NCBI RefSeq assembly: GCF_003031675.1
Contig: NZ_PYWX01000052.1
Location: 1 to 64,000 of the forward strand
From: Pseudomonas palleroniana
Lineage (GTDB): Bacteria; Pseudomonadota; Gammaproteobacteria; Pseudomonadales; Pseudomonadaceae
Direction of reading: 5' to 3'
DNA length: 64,000 bases
Shown: positions 46,543 through 55,976 of the stretch, one piece after another
How the letters are laid out: each line of letters starts with the position of its first letter
Position numbering within the stretch: the stretch's first letter is position 1
Translations under genes and position numbers: made by a program
Notes under the pieces: model-generated
Told to the model about the DNA's origin: nothing
The model's input: the letters and a program-made list of their open reading frames with translations, nothing else
The model's database searches: none

Positions 46543-47432
46543 CAGTCGCCTCCACCCCCCAAGCGGCTGCCCCAGCCCAACTTGGTGCGGCACACTTCGT
46601 AGTAGTTGTGATCCAGCGGGTGGATCAAGCGCAACTTCTGTGCCTTCTTGCTCACCGTGATGGTGTCACCGGGAGCGCAGGTAAAATGGTTCTGCCCGTC
46701 GCAGGAGACTTGCGGGTAGATCTGCATGTCTTTGGATACCACGATCTTCAGCTCACTGTTGCCATCGACCACAATCGGCCGGCTGGACAACATATGGGGG
46801 TACATCGGCACGATCACAATGGCGTCGAGCTTGGGGTGCATGATCGGGCCACCGGCTGAAAGCGCATACGCCGTGGAGCCGGTGGGCGTGGCGACGATCA
46901 GGCCGTCGGCCTTCTGGCTGCACACGAACTGGCCGTCGATATACAACTCGAACTCGATCATGCGCGTGGACTTGCCCGGGTGCAGCACCACGTCGTTCAG
47001 GGCATCGCCCTGGCCGATGGCTTCGCCGTGGCGGCGCACTTCAGCTTGCAGCAGGAAGCGGTTTTCCACCAGGTAATGGCCGTCGAGCACCTTGGCCACT
47101 TCGACTTCCAGCTCATCCGGGCGGATATCGGTCAGGAAGCCCAGGCTGCCCCGGTTGATCCCCAGCACCGGCACGTTATGCCGCGCCAACGCCCGGGCCG
47201 CGCCGAGCAGGCTGCCGTCGCCGCCGACCACGATCACCATGTCGCACACTTCGCCGAGCATCTTGCGCGACGAGGTTTGCAGGCCATGGCCCGGCAGGAT
47301 TTCAGCGATAGTGTCTTCGAGGATCACGTGCAGGTGGCGTTCCAGCAGGAACTTTTTCAGCCGGCGGACGGTGTCCAGCACCTGGGTACTGCCCAGACGA
47401 CCGATAATGCCGATATTGCGAAATTGCTCCAT
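46542..47432 (-). CDS. nadK: NAD kinase
   Basis: A 296-residue cytosolic enzyme that phosphorylates NAD+ to NADP+. The GGDG motif ([16 protein letters not shown]), the NE/D-type motif ([10 protein letters not shown]) and the glycine-rich [21 protein letters not shown] segment are all present. The [12 protein letters not shown] start at 47432 has CAGGAG upstream; the open frame extends 33 codons further into the divergent promoter region. First gene of the leftward nadK-phosphatase-glpG group and divergent from the DUF1853 gene. Confidence 0.95.
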   Translation of the reverse strand: MEQFRNIGIIGRLGSTQVLDTVRRLKKFLLERHLHVILEDTIAEILPGHGLQTSSRKMLGEVCDMVIVVGGDGSLLGAARALARHNVPVLGINRGSLGFLTDIRPDELEVEVAKVLDGHYLVENRFLLQAEVRRHGEAIGQGDALNDVVLHPGKSTRMIEFELYIDGQFVCSQKADGLIVATPTGSTAYALSAGGPIMHPKLDAIVIVPMYPHMLSSRPIVVDGNSELKIVVSKDMQIYPQVSCDGQNHFTCAPGDTITVSKKAQKLRLIHPLDHNYYEVCRTKLGWGSRLGGGGD

Positions 47433-47577
47433 GGGGCTCCTGCGGGATGTAGGGTATGGCGAAAAACAACGATTATGGGCGAAAGGCCGCGCCAGGCAAA
47501 ACCCTTTGTCGCTGCCCGACCATGATGACAACGGTTCTCAGCCACCTGCCCGGTGCGTAAAAGGCTATGCTCGGACC

Positions 47578-48525
47578 ATGACGGTATTCCCTGACTTGCA
47601 TCATTTACCCCGCCAACTGCGCCACCCCGAGGTGCGCGACCTGGCGTGGGTGATCCTGGCCCCGCCGATGCTTGCGCAAACGCCCTGGCCTCAGCGTCAC
47701 CCATTGGCCGGCAGCGACTGGGTGCAGGCGCCCGATCGGCTGGAAAACTGGTTGCGCACTCTCGATCAAGACAGCAGCGCCTTGCAGCATTGGTTGAGCC
47801 TGTCACGCACCCGGCGCCTGGGCCTCTACTACGAACGCCTGTGGCAATTCGCCGTGCAACACGCGCCGGGCGTGGAGCTATTGGCGGCCAACCTGCCGAT
47901 CCGCCGCGCCGGGCACACCCTGGGCGAGCTGGATATGCTGCTGCGCGACCGCGATGGCGTGCACCACCTGGAACTGGCGATCAAACTTTACCTCGGCCCC
48001 CAGCACGGCAACGGCCAGGACACCGCGCAATGGCTGGGCCCAGGGTGCCACGACCGGCTGGACCGCAAACTGGCGCACCTGGCTCAACATCAATTGCCGA
48101 TATCGGCCAAAGCCGAGAGTCGCGAAGCCCTCGCTACGCTGGACATCCAATGCCTGGAGGCGCATTTGTGGCTGGGGGGTTACTTGCTGTACCCCTGGCC
48201 CGGCCAGGCCGAGCCGCCCCACGGCGCCCATCCGCAGCATCTGCGCGGGCACTGGCTGCATCAGCGTGACTGGCGGGATTTTTCCAGCGCAAGCCCAGCC
48301 GGTCGCTGGCAACCCCTGCCACGCCACGCATGGCTGGCGCCGGCACATTACCCCGCGAGTGAAGTGTGGAGCGTGGAACAGATGCACCACTGGCTGGCCG
48401 ACCTGGACCCGATGGCGCCGGCACAGTTGTTGGTGCGGCTGGTGCAAACCGGCGAAGACTGGGAGGAAGCCGAGCGCCTGTTCCTGGTAGCGGATCTCTG
48501 GCCCAATGTACCAGGGACCTTGTAG
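47578..48525 (+). CDS. DUF1853 family protein
   Basis: A 315-residue cytosolic protein of unknown function. Family-typical stretches are [23 protein letters not shown] at the N-terminus, [12 protein letters not shown] and [25 protein letters not shown], which looks like a PD-(D/E)XK nuclease-type core (D, then E-x-K). Its TAG stop (48523-48525) lies inside the end of the palindromic element at 48522, so the last residues may have been reset by that insertion. Divergent from nadK. Confidence 0.85.
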   Translation: MTVFPDLHHLPRQLRHPEVRDLAWVILAPPMLAQTPWPQRHPLAGSDWVQAPDRLENWLRTLDQDSSALQHWLSLSRTRRLGLYYERLWQFAVQHAPGVELLAANLPIRRAGHTLGELDMLLRDRDGVHHLELAIKLYLGPQHGNGQDTAQWLGPGCHDRLDRKLAHLAQHQLPISAKAESREALATLDIQCLEAHLWLGGYLLYPWPGQAEPPHGAHPQHLRGHWLHQRDWRDFSSASPAGRWQPLPRHAWLAPAHYPASEVWSVEQMHHWLADLDPMAPAQLLVRLVQTGEDWEEAERLFLVADLWPNVPGTL

Positions 48526-48650
48526 TGAGCGGGCTTGCGCGCTGGGCGGCGCAGCCGCCCCAATAAGGCCGCTGCGGTGTGTCAGGTAAAATGCGGTAGC
48601 AGGTCTTGGGGCGGCTGCGCCACCCAGCGCGGGGCAAGCCCGCTCACTAC
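48522..48650. repeat. GTAGTGAGC-family element ending both convergent genes
   Basis: A 129-base element starting GTAGTGAGCGGGCTTG and ending with its exact reverse complement, with inner arms GCGGCGCAGCCGCCCC / GGGGCGGCTGCGCC. The TAG in its left end is the stop of the DUF1853 gene; the TAG in its right end, read leftward, is the stop of the VWA-domain gene. Confidence 0.92.
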
Positions 48651-49276
48651 AAGTGATCGATGTGGCGATACTCCAACTGCAAGCCCGTCGCCAGCTCCTG
48701 GGCCCGCCCCAACCTGATCGGCCCACGCTCGATATCCACCAACCACCCCGGACACTCAAGCAACGGCAAACCGGCAACCTTCTTGAGTCGCCCATCGGTA
48801 ATCACCAACAAGCGCTGCTGCTCGGCAGGATAGCGCTTGCGCCGCTGCGCCAACCAATTCCCGGCCTCGATCAGTGCCGCCAGCAACGGCGTACCACCAC
48901 CGGCGCCCAGCTGCTCCAGCCAACCTGCGAGGCTCTTGGCCGCTTTCAGCCCCTGCACCTGCCACTTCGGCGACTGCCCGCTGGCCGTCAGCAACGCCAT
49001 GCGCGCACGCTGTCGGTAGGCGTCTTCGAACAGTTGGGCCAGCAAGCCCTTGGCGTCGCTTAATGCGCGATGACGCCGCGTGGACGCCGAGGCATCGACA
49101 ATCACCAACCACAACTCATGCGCCGACCGGCTACGCAGATGAAACAGCAAGTCCTCGCGCGCGTGCGGGCGACCACCGAGCAAGGTGCCCGGCCAATTGA
49201 CCGAGCCCTGCTGAGCGCTGCGCGCCCTGCCCTGCGCGCCTTTGTCCACTCGCCCCGCTTTGGGCCGGGCATCCAC
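48647..49276 (-). CDS. VWA-domain chelatase subunit (ChlD/BchD C-terminal-like)
   Basis: A 209-residue protein consisting mainly of a von Willebrand A domain. The metal-ion-dependent adhesion motif is VIVDASASTRRHRAL (DxSxS, about residue 60), with later TPLLAAL and TDGRLKK elements. It matches the C-terminal half of magnesium-chelatase ChlD and lies 26 bases after a ChlI-like ATPase gene, which follows cobN, so the pair probably supplies the ATPase parts of the cobalt chelatase in place of CobS and CobT. The start is GTG. Its stop comes from the palindromic element downstream. Confidence 0.88.
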   Translation of the reverse strand: MDARPKAGRVDKGAQGRARSAQQGSVNWPGTLLGGRPHAREDLLFHLRSRSAHELWLVIVDASASTRRHRALSDAKGLLAQLFEDAYRQRARMALLTASGQSPKWQVQGLKAAKSLAGWLEQLGAGGGTPLLAALIEAGNWLAQRRKRYPAEQQRLLVITDGRLKKVAGLPLLECPGWLVDIERGPIRLGRAQELATGLQLEYRHIDHL

Positions 49277-49302
49277 CCCCGCGTCCAGCCGAGGGCGAAT
49301 GC

Positions 49303-50301
49303 CTAGGGCTTTTTTGGCCAGGCCGCCACATCACGGCGCGCACCCGTGGGCAGCGCCGGTGCAGGCATATCGCCCCACTGGCCTTGGCCAGGAGAAGGAT
49401 CGGACTGCTTGGGCGACTGGCCCTGATGGGGAGGACCGGCAGGCGGTGATTGCTCCTGGCGGCGATGGCGCAAGGCAAATTCGGCCACGGCGTCGATATC
49501 TTCGTCGGCGATGGCATCAGCCCCTCGCCAAGCGGCATGCGCCCTGGCGCCGCGCAGCCAGACAAGGTCGGCACGCAAGCCATCGACACCCGCCGCAAAA
49601 CAGCGCTCGGTAATCTTTGCCAGGGCCTGGTCATCCAGCGCGATACCGTCTAGACGCGCCCGGGCCTGGGTGCAACGTTCACGCAACTCGGCCTGTTGCC
49701 CGGCCCATTGCGCACAGAAGGCGTGAGGATCGCGGTCAAAGTCCAGCCGACGCCGAATGATCTGCCCGCGTTCGGCGGGCACGGTCTGCCCGCTCAACGC
49801 CACATTGAAGCCAAAACGGTCGAGCAACTGCGGGCGCAGCTCACCTTCCTCCGGGTTCATCGTGCCGATCAGCACAAAGCGCGCCGAATGCCGATGGGAG
49901 ATGCCGTCTCGCTCGATCAGGTTGGTGCCGCTGGCAGCCACATCCAGCAGCACGTCCACCAGATGATCCGGCAGCAAGTTGACTTCATCGACATACAACA
50001 CGCCGCCATCGGCCTTGGCCAACACGCCGGGGGAAAACTGCGCACGACCTTCGCCCAGCGCGGCGTCCAGGTCCAGGGTGCCGACTAGCCGCTCTTCAGT
50101 AGCGCCCAACGGCAAGGTGACGAACTGACCGCTGGCCAGCAAATCCGCCAGGCCACGGGCCAAGGTGGACTTGGCCATGCCGCGCGGGCCTTCGATCAGC
50201 ACGCCGCCGATCTTCGGGTCGATGGCAGCCAGGCACAGCGCCAGTTTCAATGCATCGGCGCCGACCACGGCGGCCAGTGGGAAATGTGGCGTATCAGTCA
50301 T
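49303..50301 (-). CDS. ChlI/BchI-like AAA+ ATPase of the cobaltochelatase
   Basis: A 332-residue AAA+ ATPase. Walker A is IEGPRGMAKSTLARGLADLL (about 39-58), Walker B GGVLYVDEVNLLPD (about 100-113), with sensor FVLIGTMNPEEGELRPQLLDRFG. The C-terminal 60 residues are Gln/Pro-rich, like the linker of ChlD. ATG at 50301 overlaps the cobN stop by one base (TGATG), showing coupled translation. It is inferred to power cobalt insertion by CobN. Confidence 0.9.
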   Translation of the reverse strand: MTDTPHFPLAAVVGADALKLALCLAAIDPKIGGVLIEGPRGMAKSTLARGLADLLASGQFVTLPLGATEERLVGTLDLDAALGEGRAQFSPGVLAKADGGVLYVDEVNLLPDHLVDVLLDVAASGTNLIERDGISHRHSARFVLIGTMNPEEGELRPQLLDRFGFNVALSGQTVPAERGQIIRRRLDFDRDPHAFCAQWAGQQAELRERCTQARARLDGIALDDQALAKITERCFAAGVDGLRADLVWLRGARAHAAWRGADAIADEDIDAVAEFALRHRRQEQSPPAGPPHQGQSPKQSDPSPGQGQWGDMPAPALPTGARRDVAAWPKKP

Positions 50302-53300
50302 CAGCTGTCTTCTTCTATATCCAGCAACAGGTTTTCCAACGCCTCGCGATACGCACCCGGCTCCTGCCACAGGCCGCGCTGCTGGGCTTCAAGCATGCGC
50401 TCGGTCATGTCGCGCAGCGCGGCCGGGTTGTGCTGTTGCACAAAGGCCCGGGTGTCGGGGTCGAGCAGGTAGGCGTCGGCGAGCAAGGCGTATTGATGAT
50501 CATCGATCAGCGCCGTCGTGGCGTCGAAGGCGAACAGATTGTCCACCGTCGCCGCCATTTCGAAGGCACCTTTATAACCGTGGCGTTTGACCCCGTCGAT
50601 CCACTTCGGGTTGGCGGCACGGGAACGGATCACCCGGTTCAACTCTTCCTTCAAGGTACGGATCTTCGGCAAGTCCGGCTGGCTGTGGTCGCCATGGTAA
50701 CTCGCGGCTTTGGCGCCACTGAGGGTTTCCACGGCGGCGAGCATGCCGCCCTGGAACTGGTAATAATCGTTGGAGTCGAGCAGGTCATGCTCGCGGTTGT
50801 CCTGGTTCTGCAACACCGCCTGCACCTGGCTCAAGCGCCGAGCGAACTGTTCGCGGGCGGCGCTGCCTTCATCCGAGCCACCATAGGCGTACGCCCCCCA
50901 ATTGAGGTAAACCTCGGCCAAGTCCTCGCGGCTTTGCCAGAGGCGACCGTCAATGGCGCCCTGCACGCCCGCGCCATAAGCACCGGGCTTGGCGCCGAAG
51001 ATCCGCCAGCCGGCCTGCCTGGCTGCGGCCTCTGCGTCCAGGCCCGAGCTGAGCAGCGCCTCGCGCTCGCTGCGCACCTTGGCCGCCAGCGGGTTCATAT
51101 CGTCCGGTTCATCCAGGGCGGCCACCGCCTGCACCGCCGCGTCGAACAGGCGAATCAGGTTGGCGAAGGCATCACGGAAGAACCCGGATACCCGCAACGT
51201 CACGTCGACCCGTGGGCGATCCAACAGGCTGATCGGCAGGATTTCAAAGTCATCCACCCGTTGGCTACCGGTGGCCCACACCGGGCGCACACCCATCAGC
51301 GCCATGGCCTGGGCGATATCGTCGCCGCCGGTGCGCATGGTCGCCGTGCCCCATACCGACAGGCCGAGCTGACGCAGATGGTCGCCGTGATCTTGCAGGT
51401 GTCGCTCCAGAATCAGGTTGGCCGACTGAAAGCCAATGCGCCAGGCCGTGGTGGTCGGCAGGTTGCGCACATCCACCGCGAAGAAATTGCGTCCAGTGGG
51501 CAGCACATCCAGGCGCCCGCGACTCGGCGCACCGCTGGGGCCGGCCGGTACGAAGCGACCGCCCAGGGCATCGAGCAAGCCGCGCATCTCGGCCGGGCCG
51601 CAGCTGTCCAAGCGCGGCGCCACCACCCAGAGCAGGCTTTCGATGACCGCCTTCACGTCCTCCCAGCCCGGTTCTTCCAACTGTTCCAGCGGACCTTCCA
51701 GCGCCTGCTCGATCAACCGCGCCGCATACAATTCCAGGCGTTCACGCGTATCGCCGGCGGTGCGCCACAGCTGCGCGTCGAGCGCCTGCAAGACCTCGGG
51801 CCGACGCCCGGTCCAGGGCTCGGCCAAGGCACAGTCGAGGGGGTCAAAGCCCAATTCGAAAGCCTTGGCCAATACGCGCAACAGGCTCGATTGCGGACCA
51901 CGGCCGTCGCCACGCGGGATGCGCAACAACGCCAGCAAGGTGTCGATACGCAGGCGGCCTGCAGGAGATTCGCCGAAGACATGCAGGCCGTCACGGATCT
52001 GCGACTCCTTCAAGTCGCACAGATAGGTGTCCAGGCGCGGCAGCCAGACGGCCGCGTCCACGTCGCTGCCCAACTCCAGTTCCTGGTCGATACGGGTTTC
52101 GCGCACCAACTTGAGGATGTCTTTCTGCAGTTCCAGTGCGCGGCGCGGGTCAAGCAACTGCGCCTCGTAATACTCATCCGCCAACAACTCAAGGTCACGC
52201 AACGGGCCATAGGTTTCGGCGCGGGTCAGCGGCGGCATCAAGTGATCGATGATCACCGCCTGGGTGCGCCGCTTGGCTTGGGCGCCCTCGCCCGGGTCAT
52301 TGACAATAAACGGATAGATATTCGGCAGCGGCCCCAACAATGCATCAGGCCAGCAGGTTTGCGACAGGCCCACGCCCTTGCCCGGCAACCATTCGAGGTT
52401 GCCATGCTTGCCCACATGGATCACGCCGTGGGCGCCATAGGTATGGCGCAACCAGAAATAGAACGCGAGATAGCTGTGGGGCGGCACCAGGTCAGGGTCG
52501 TGGTACACCGCGCTAGGGTCTACCTGATAGCCCCGCGCAGGCTGGATCCCGACAAAGGTCAGGCCCAGGCGCAGGCCGGCGATCATCAGGCGGCCATCGC
52601 GGCACATCGGGTCGTTATGAGGTGGCCCCCAACGTTCCAGCACGGCCTGGCGGTTGGCTTCGGGCAAGCGGTCGAACATCGCCTGGTAATCGTCCAGGCC
52701 CAGGCTCTGGTGGCAAGGGCGCAGGTCGAGGCTGTCCAGATCGTTGGTGACGCCGCCCAGCAATTGGTGGATCAGCGCGGTGCCGCTGTCCGGCAACGCG
52801 TGCGGCAGCGGGTAGCCTTGCGCTTGCAGCGCACGCAGGATATTCAGCGCCGCTGCTGGGGTGTCCAGGCCCACACCGTTGCCAATGCGCCCGTCACGGG
52901 TCGGGTAGTTGGCGAGCACCAGTGCAATACGTTTCTGTGCATTCGGCACCTGCGCCAGCTCAACCCAACGGCGTGCCAGTTCGGCGACAAAGTCCATGCG
53001 CTCAGGGGCTGCGCGGTAGCACACCACGTCCGACTGGCTACGCTCGCTGCGCCACGCCAGGTCCTTGAAACTGATCGGCCGGCTGATGATGCGCCCGTCC
53101 AGCTCCGGCAAGGCAATGTGCATCGCCAGGTCGCGTGGGCCGAGCCCCTGTTCGCTGGCCTCCCAGCCCGGCTGGTTGTCTTGCGCGCAGATCGCCTGGA
53201 TCACCGGGATATTGCGGCGAAACGGGTATAAATGCGGGGCTTCGGGGCTGGACTGGGCAAAGCCGGTGGTGTTCAGGATCACCGCTGCGCTGACTTCGTC

Positions 53301-54062
53301 CAGCCAGTCTTCGACCGCCGCCAGGCAGCCGGGCTCTTTCAGGCTGGCCACCGCCATCGGCAACGGATTAAGCCCCGCCGCCTGCAGGCGCTGGCAGAAC
53401 ACGTCGATAAAACCAGTATTGGCCGCCTGCAAATGGGAGCGGTAAAACAGCACCGCCGCCACCGGCAACTCAGGGCTCCACTGCTGCTGCCAGTCATTAA
53501 GGCAGGCGTTGGCGTGCTGGGGATGATAAATCGCCGTGCGCGGCAACAGCTGCGGCTCGGCCCAGGCGAAATCGCGGCCCAAGTACGTACTGGCCAGGCA
53601 GCGATAGAAATCCAGGGCATTGCCCAAACCGCCTTGGCGCAGGAAGTGCCAGAGGCGGTCGCGTTCTTCCACGCCGACGGTGCTCAACCCACTGAGTTCC
53701 GGGTCCGGGCGATCATCGCCGGGTACCAGGATCAGTTGCACACCACGCTCGGCCAACTCCACTAACCGCTCAATGCCATAGCGCCAATAACCGATGCCGC
53801 CGTGCAACGAAATCAGGATGACTTTGGCGTGGCGCAGCACCTCATCGACATACAGGTCGACCGAAGCGTGATTCTGCACCTGCATCGGGTTGGCCAGGCG
53901 CAAGCTGGGGTAATCGTCGGGTAACTGCTGCGCCGCTTCGGCCAACAGCGCCAGGCTGGAATCGCCGCTGCACAGGATCACCAGTTCGGCGGGGGTTTGT
54001 CCAAGGTCGGCGATATTGTCGTCCGAGACGAAACCACCGGGCTGGGTCCTGAGCAGGTGCAT
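50301..54062 (-). CDS. cobN: Cobaltochelatase large subunit CobN
   Basis: A 1253-residue protein, full length for CobN, the subunit of aerobic cobaltochelatase that binds hydrogenobyrinic acid a,c-diamide and inserts cobalt. Family signatures include LISLHGGIGYWRYGIERL, VLANYPTRDGRIGNGVGLDTP, YGAHGVIHVGKHGNLEWLPGK and GAYGAGVQ near the C-terminus. It follows cobW by 3 bases and couples to the ChlI-like gene. No cobS or cobT is nearby. The operon is led by a cobalamin riboswitch. Confidence 0.96.
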   Translation of the reverse strand: MHLLRTQPGGFVSDDNIADLGQTPAELVILCSGDSSLALLAEAAQQLPDDYPSLRLANPMQVQNHASVDLYVDEVLRHAKVILISLHGGIGYWRYGIERLVELAERGVQLILVPGDDRPDPELSGLSTVGVEERDRLWHFLRQGGLGNALDFYRCLASTYLGRDFAWAEPQLLPRTAIYHPQHANACLNDWQQQWSPELPVAAVLFYRSHLQAANTGFIDVFCQRLQAAGLNPLPMAVASLKEPGCLAAVEDWLDEVSAAVILNTTGFAQSSPEAPHLYPFRRNIPVIQAICAQDNQPGWEASEQGLGPRDLAMHIALPELDGRIISRPISFKDLAWRSERSQSDVVCYRAAPERMDFVAELARRWVELAQVPNAQKRIALVLANYPTRDGRIGNGVGLDTPAAALNILRALQAQGYPLPHALPDSGTALIHQLLGGVTNDLDSLDLRPCHQSLGLDDYQAMFDRLPEANRQAVLERWGPPHNDPMCRDGRLMIAGLRLGLTFVGIQPARGYQVDPSAVYHDPDLVPPHSYLAFYFWLRHTYGAHGVIHVGKHGNLEWLPGKGVGLSQTCWPDALLGPLPNIYPFIVNDPGEGAQAKRRTQAVIIDHLMPPLTRAETYGPLRDLELLADEYYEAQLLDPRRALELQKDILKLVRETRIDQELELGSDVDAAVWLPRLDTYLCDLKESQIRDGLHVFGESPAGRLRIDTLLALLRIPRGDGRGPQSSLLRVLAKAFELGFDPLDCALAEPWTGRRPEVLQALDAQLWRTAGDTRERLELYAARLIEQALEGPLEQLEEPGWEDVKAVIESLLWVVAPRLDSCGPAEMRGLLDALGGRFVPAGPSGAPSRGRLDVLPTGRNFFAVDVRNLPTTTAWRIGFQSANLILERHLQDHGDHLRQLGLSVWGTATMRTGGDDIAQAMALMGVRPVWATGSQRVDDFEILPISLLDRPRVDVTLRVSGFFRDAFANLIRLFDAAVQAVAALDEPDDMNPLAAKVRSEREALLSSGLDAEAAARQAGWRIFGAKPGAYGAGVQGAIDGRLWQSREDLAEVYLNWGAYAYGGSDEGSAAREQFARRLSQVQAVLQNQDNREHDLLDSNDYYQFQGGMLAAVETLSGAKAASYHGDHSQPDLPKIRTLKEELNRVIRSRAANPKWIDGVKRHGYKGAFEMAATVDNLFAFDATTALIDDHQYALLADAYLLDPDTRAFVQQHNPAALRDMTERMLEAQQRGLWQEPGAYREALENLLLDIEEDS

Positions 54063-54065
54063 GGG

Positions 54066-55133
54066 TCAGACGCTGAGGGCGGCGCGCAGTTGCGCTTCGA
54101 GACCCGCCGCATCCAGCTCCTGGCCGATCAGTACCAGGCGCGTGGTCCGTGCTTCATCGGCGCCCCAGGCACGGTCGAAGTGCTTGTCAAAGCGCGTGCC
54201 TACCCCCTGGATCAGCAGGCGCATCGGTTTATTCGCAATCGCGGCGAAACCTTTGACGCGCAGGATGCCGTGCTGCACTACCAACTGAGTCAGGGCGTCG
54301 AGCAACAGCGCTTCGTCGGTTTGCGGCAGGTCGATGGAGATGGAGTCGAAGGCGTCGTGATCGTGGTCGTGATCCTCTTCGCCGTCGTGGTGGTGATCGT
54401 GATGGCTATGCCGACCGTCGATGTGTTCTTCGGAGCCGGCACCCAGGCCGATCAGCACGTCCAGCGGCAAGCGGCCGCTGCTGGCTTCGATGATCTTCAC
54501 CGCCGGCGGCAACTCCTCGGCCACTTCCAGACGCACACGGGCCAGGTCTTCGGGGTTGATCAGGTCGGTCTTGTTGAGGATCACCAGGTCGGCGCTGGCC
54601 AGCTGATCGGCGAACAGCTCGTGCAGCGGCGATTCGTGGTCCAGGTTCGGGTCCAGTTTGCGCTGGGCGTCCACTTGGTCCGGGAAGGCGGCGAAGGTGC
54701 CGGCGGCCACGGCTGGGCTGTCGACCACGGTGATCACCGCGTCAACCGTGCAGGCGCTGCGGATTTCCGGCCACTGGAAGGCTTGCACCAACGGCTTGGG
54801 CAGGGCCAGGCCGGAGGTTTCGATCAGGATATGGTCGAGGTCGCCGCGACGCGCCACCAATTCGCGCATCACCGGGAAGAACTCTTCCTGCACCGTGCAG
54901 CACAGGCAGCCGTTGGCCAATTCGTAGACGCGGCCATTGGCTTCTTCCTCAGTGCAACCGATGGAGCACTGCTTGAGGATTTCACCGTCGATCCCCAGTT
55001 CACCGAACTCGTTGACGATCACCGCGATACGACGGCCCTGGGCGTTGTCGAGCATATGCCGCAGCAAGGTGGTTTTGCCCGAGCCGAGAAAGCCGGTAAC
55101 GATGGTGACGGGGAGTTTGGCCAGTGTTTTCAT
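54066..55133 (-). CDS. cobW: Cobalamin biosynthesis GTPase CobW
   Basis: A 355-residue G3E-family GTPase thought to deliver cobalt or protect the metal site during cobalamin synthesis. It has Walker A GFLGSGKTTLLRHML, the metal-binding NGCLCCTVQEE (CxCC), LILNKTDLINPEDL and a His/Asp-rich loop (about 225-260, HSHHDHHHDGEEDHDHDHD) typical of metal chaperones, plus the C-terminal CobW domain. It is the first gene behind the leftward riboswitch, followed by cobN after 3 bases. Confidence 0.95.
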   Translation of the reverse strand: MKTLAKLPVTIVTGFLGSGKTTLLRHMLDNAQGRRIAVIVNEFGELGIDGEILKQCSIGCTEEEANGRVYELANGCLCCTVQEEFFPVMRELVARRGDLDHILIETSGLALPKPLVQAFQWPEIRSACTVDAVITVVDSPAVAAGTFAAFPDQVDAQRKLDPNLDHESPLHELFADQLASADLVILNKTDLINPEDLARVRLEVAEELPPAVKIIEASSGRLPLDVLIGLGAGSEEHIDGRHSHHDHHHDGEEDHDHDHDAFDSISIDLPQTDEALLLDALTQLVVQHGILRVKGFAAIANKPMRLLIQGVGTRFDKHFDRAWGADEARTTRLVLIGQELDAAGLEAQLRAALSV

Positions 55134-55239
55134 CGGATGCCCTTTTGGGGCGGGCAGACGGGACGACAGGCCCTGCGACGGCGCGCAGCAGCGGATTTCG
55201 TCACCGGATCACCCCGCCCGGTTGAATTGGAAAATCGGT

Positions 55240-55425
55240 TGCGAGGCAGGTCTCCTGGCTTGGGGCTTGCGGGTCTTGCGACCGGCGCCGGCTGCGCCTT
55301 CCCGCGTTATCGGCAGTGGCGTGGCAGTCAGTTGAACCCTTCACAGTTGCGGGGGCAGCCGCGGCTTGAACCGCGTTCCCTTCTTAGCTCCGGCCTGGGC
55401 CGAAGAACCTCGAAGGTGCAAGGCT
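55240..55425 (-). promoter_or_regulatory. Cobalamin riboswitch upstream of cobW
   Basis: Read leftward, the sequence shows the conserved blocks AAGCCGCGGCTGCCCCCGCA, ACTGCC, GGGAAGG and AGGAGACCTGCC in the standard order of the adenosylcobalamin riboswitch. It ends about 100 bases before cobW and should shut off cobW-cobN-chlID when cobalamin is plentiful. Confidence 0.92.
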
Positions 55426-55483
55426 ACAGGGGCACGACCAATTTGACTACCGTCGCCCTGCATGCTTTCCTACGTGTCTTGTT

Positions 55484-55663
55484 TCGGGTGCCCTGCAAAG
55501 GGTGAAACGGGAAACCGGTGAGCCATCGATGTATGGCAAGTCCGGTGCTGCCCCCGCAACGGTAAGCGAGCGAAGTGTCACAGCCACTGTGCGAATGCAT
55601 GGGAAGGCGATGCTTTCAGGCCTCTGTGCAGAGTGCCCCTCGCGAGCCCGGAGACCGGCCCGA
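55484..55663 (+). promoter_or_regulatory. Cobalamin riboswitch upstream of cbtB
   Basis: Read rightward, GGGTGCCC, GAAACGGGAAACCGGTG, GTGCTGCCCCCGCAACGG, CACTG, GGGAAGGCGATGC and CGCGAGCCCGGAGACCGGCC follow in riboswitch order. A downstream pairing AAACCCGCG (55677-55685) with CGCGGGGTTT (55733-55742) could form the expression platform before cbtB. Confidence 0.92.
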
Positions 55664-55776
55664 AAAATCAGATAACAAACCCGCGGTGGGCGGGCGCTGT
55701 TCGGAACTCTGCGGGCCTGGCTCGCGGGGTTTGCATGCGCTCGTGTCACCCTGAAACCGAAGAAAAGGGACGCGCC

Positions 55777-55965
55777 ATGTCGATCATCAGCAGCACTTCG
55801 CCCGCCACCAGCGGCACTTCTACCTTGAGCCAACGCCTGACGGCCGCCATCGGTGCGTCGATCCTGGGCGCGTGCCTGGTTTACTTCGCCGGTTTCTCGC
55901 ATATCGAGGCGGTGCATAACGCCGCGCACGATACCCGCCACAGCGCCGCGTTCCCGTGCCACTGA
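55777..55965 (+). CDS. cbtB: CbtB, small cobalt-transport subunit
   Basis: A 62-residue protein with one membrane helix (about 27-43) and a histidine-rich C-terminus (HIEAVHNAAHDTRHSAAFPCH) suited to metal binding. CbtA and CbtB were proposed by comparative genomics as a riboswitch-controlled cobalt uptake system. The ATG at 55777 has AAAAGGGA upstream. cbtA begins 11 bases downstream. Confidence 0.92.
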   Translation: MSIISSTSPATSGTSTLSQRLTAAIGASILGACLVYFAGFSHIEAVHNAAHDTRHSAAFPCH

Positions 55966-55976
55966 GACCCGTCGAC

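Noticed and set aside
50250-53231. 993-codon open frame opposite cobN, and similar long frames opposite acrB-type, pepN, zwf and cobW genes
   Set aside because: They are antisense to strongly conserved genes, have compositionally biased (His/Gln/Arg-rich) translations, and arise from high GC at third positions.
55134-55776. Possible small protein genes in the cobW-cbtB intergenic region
   Set aside because: The open frames coincide with the two riboswitch structures and do not look coding.
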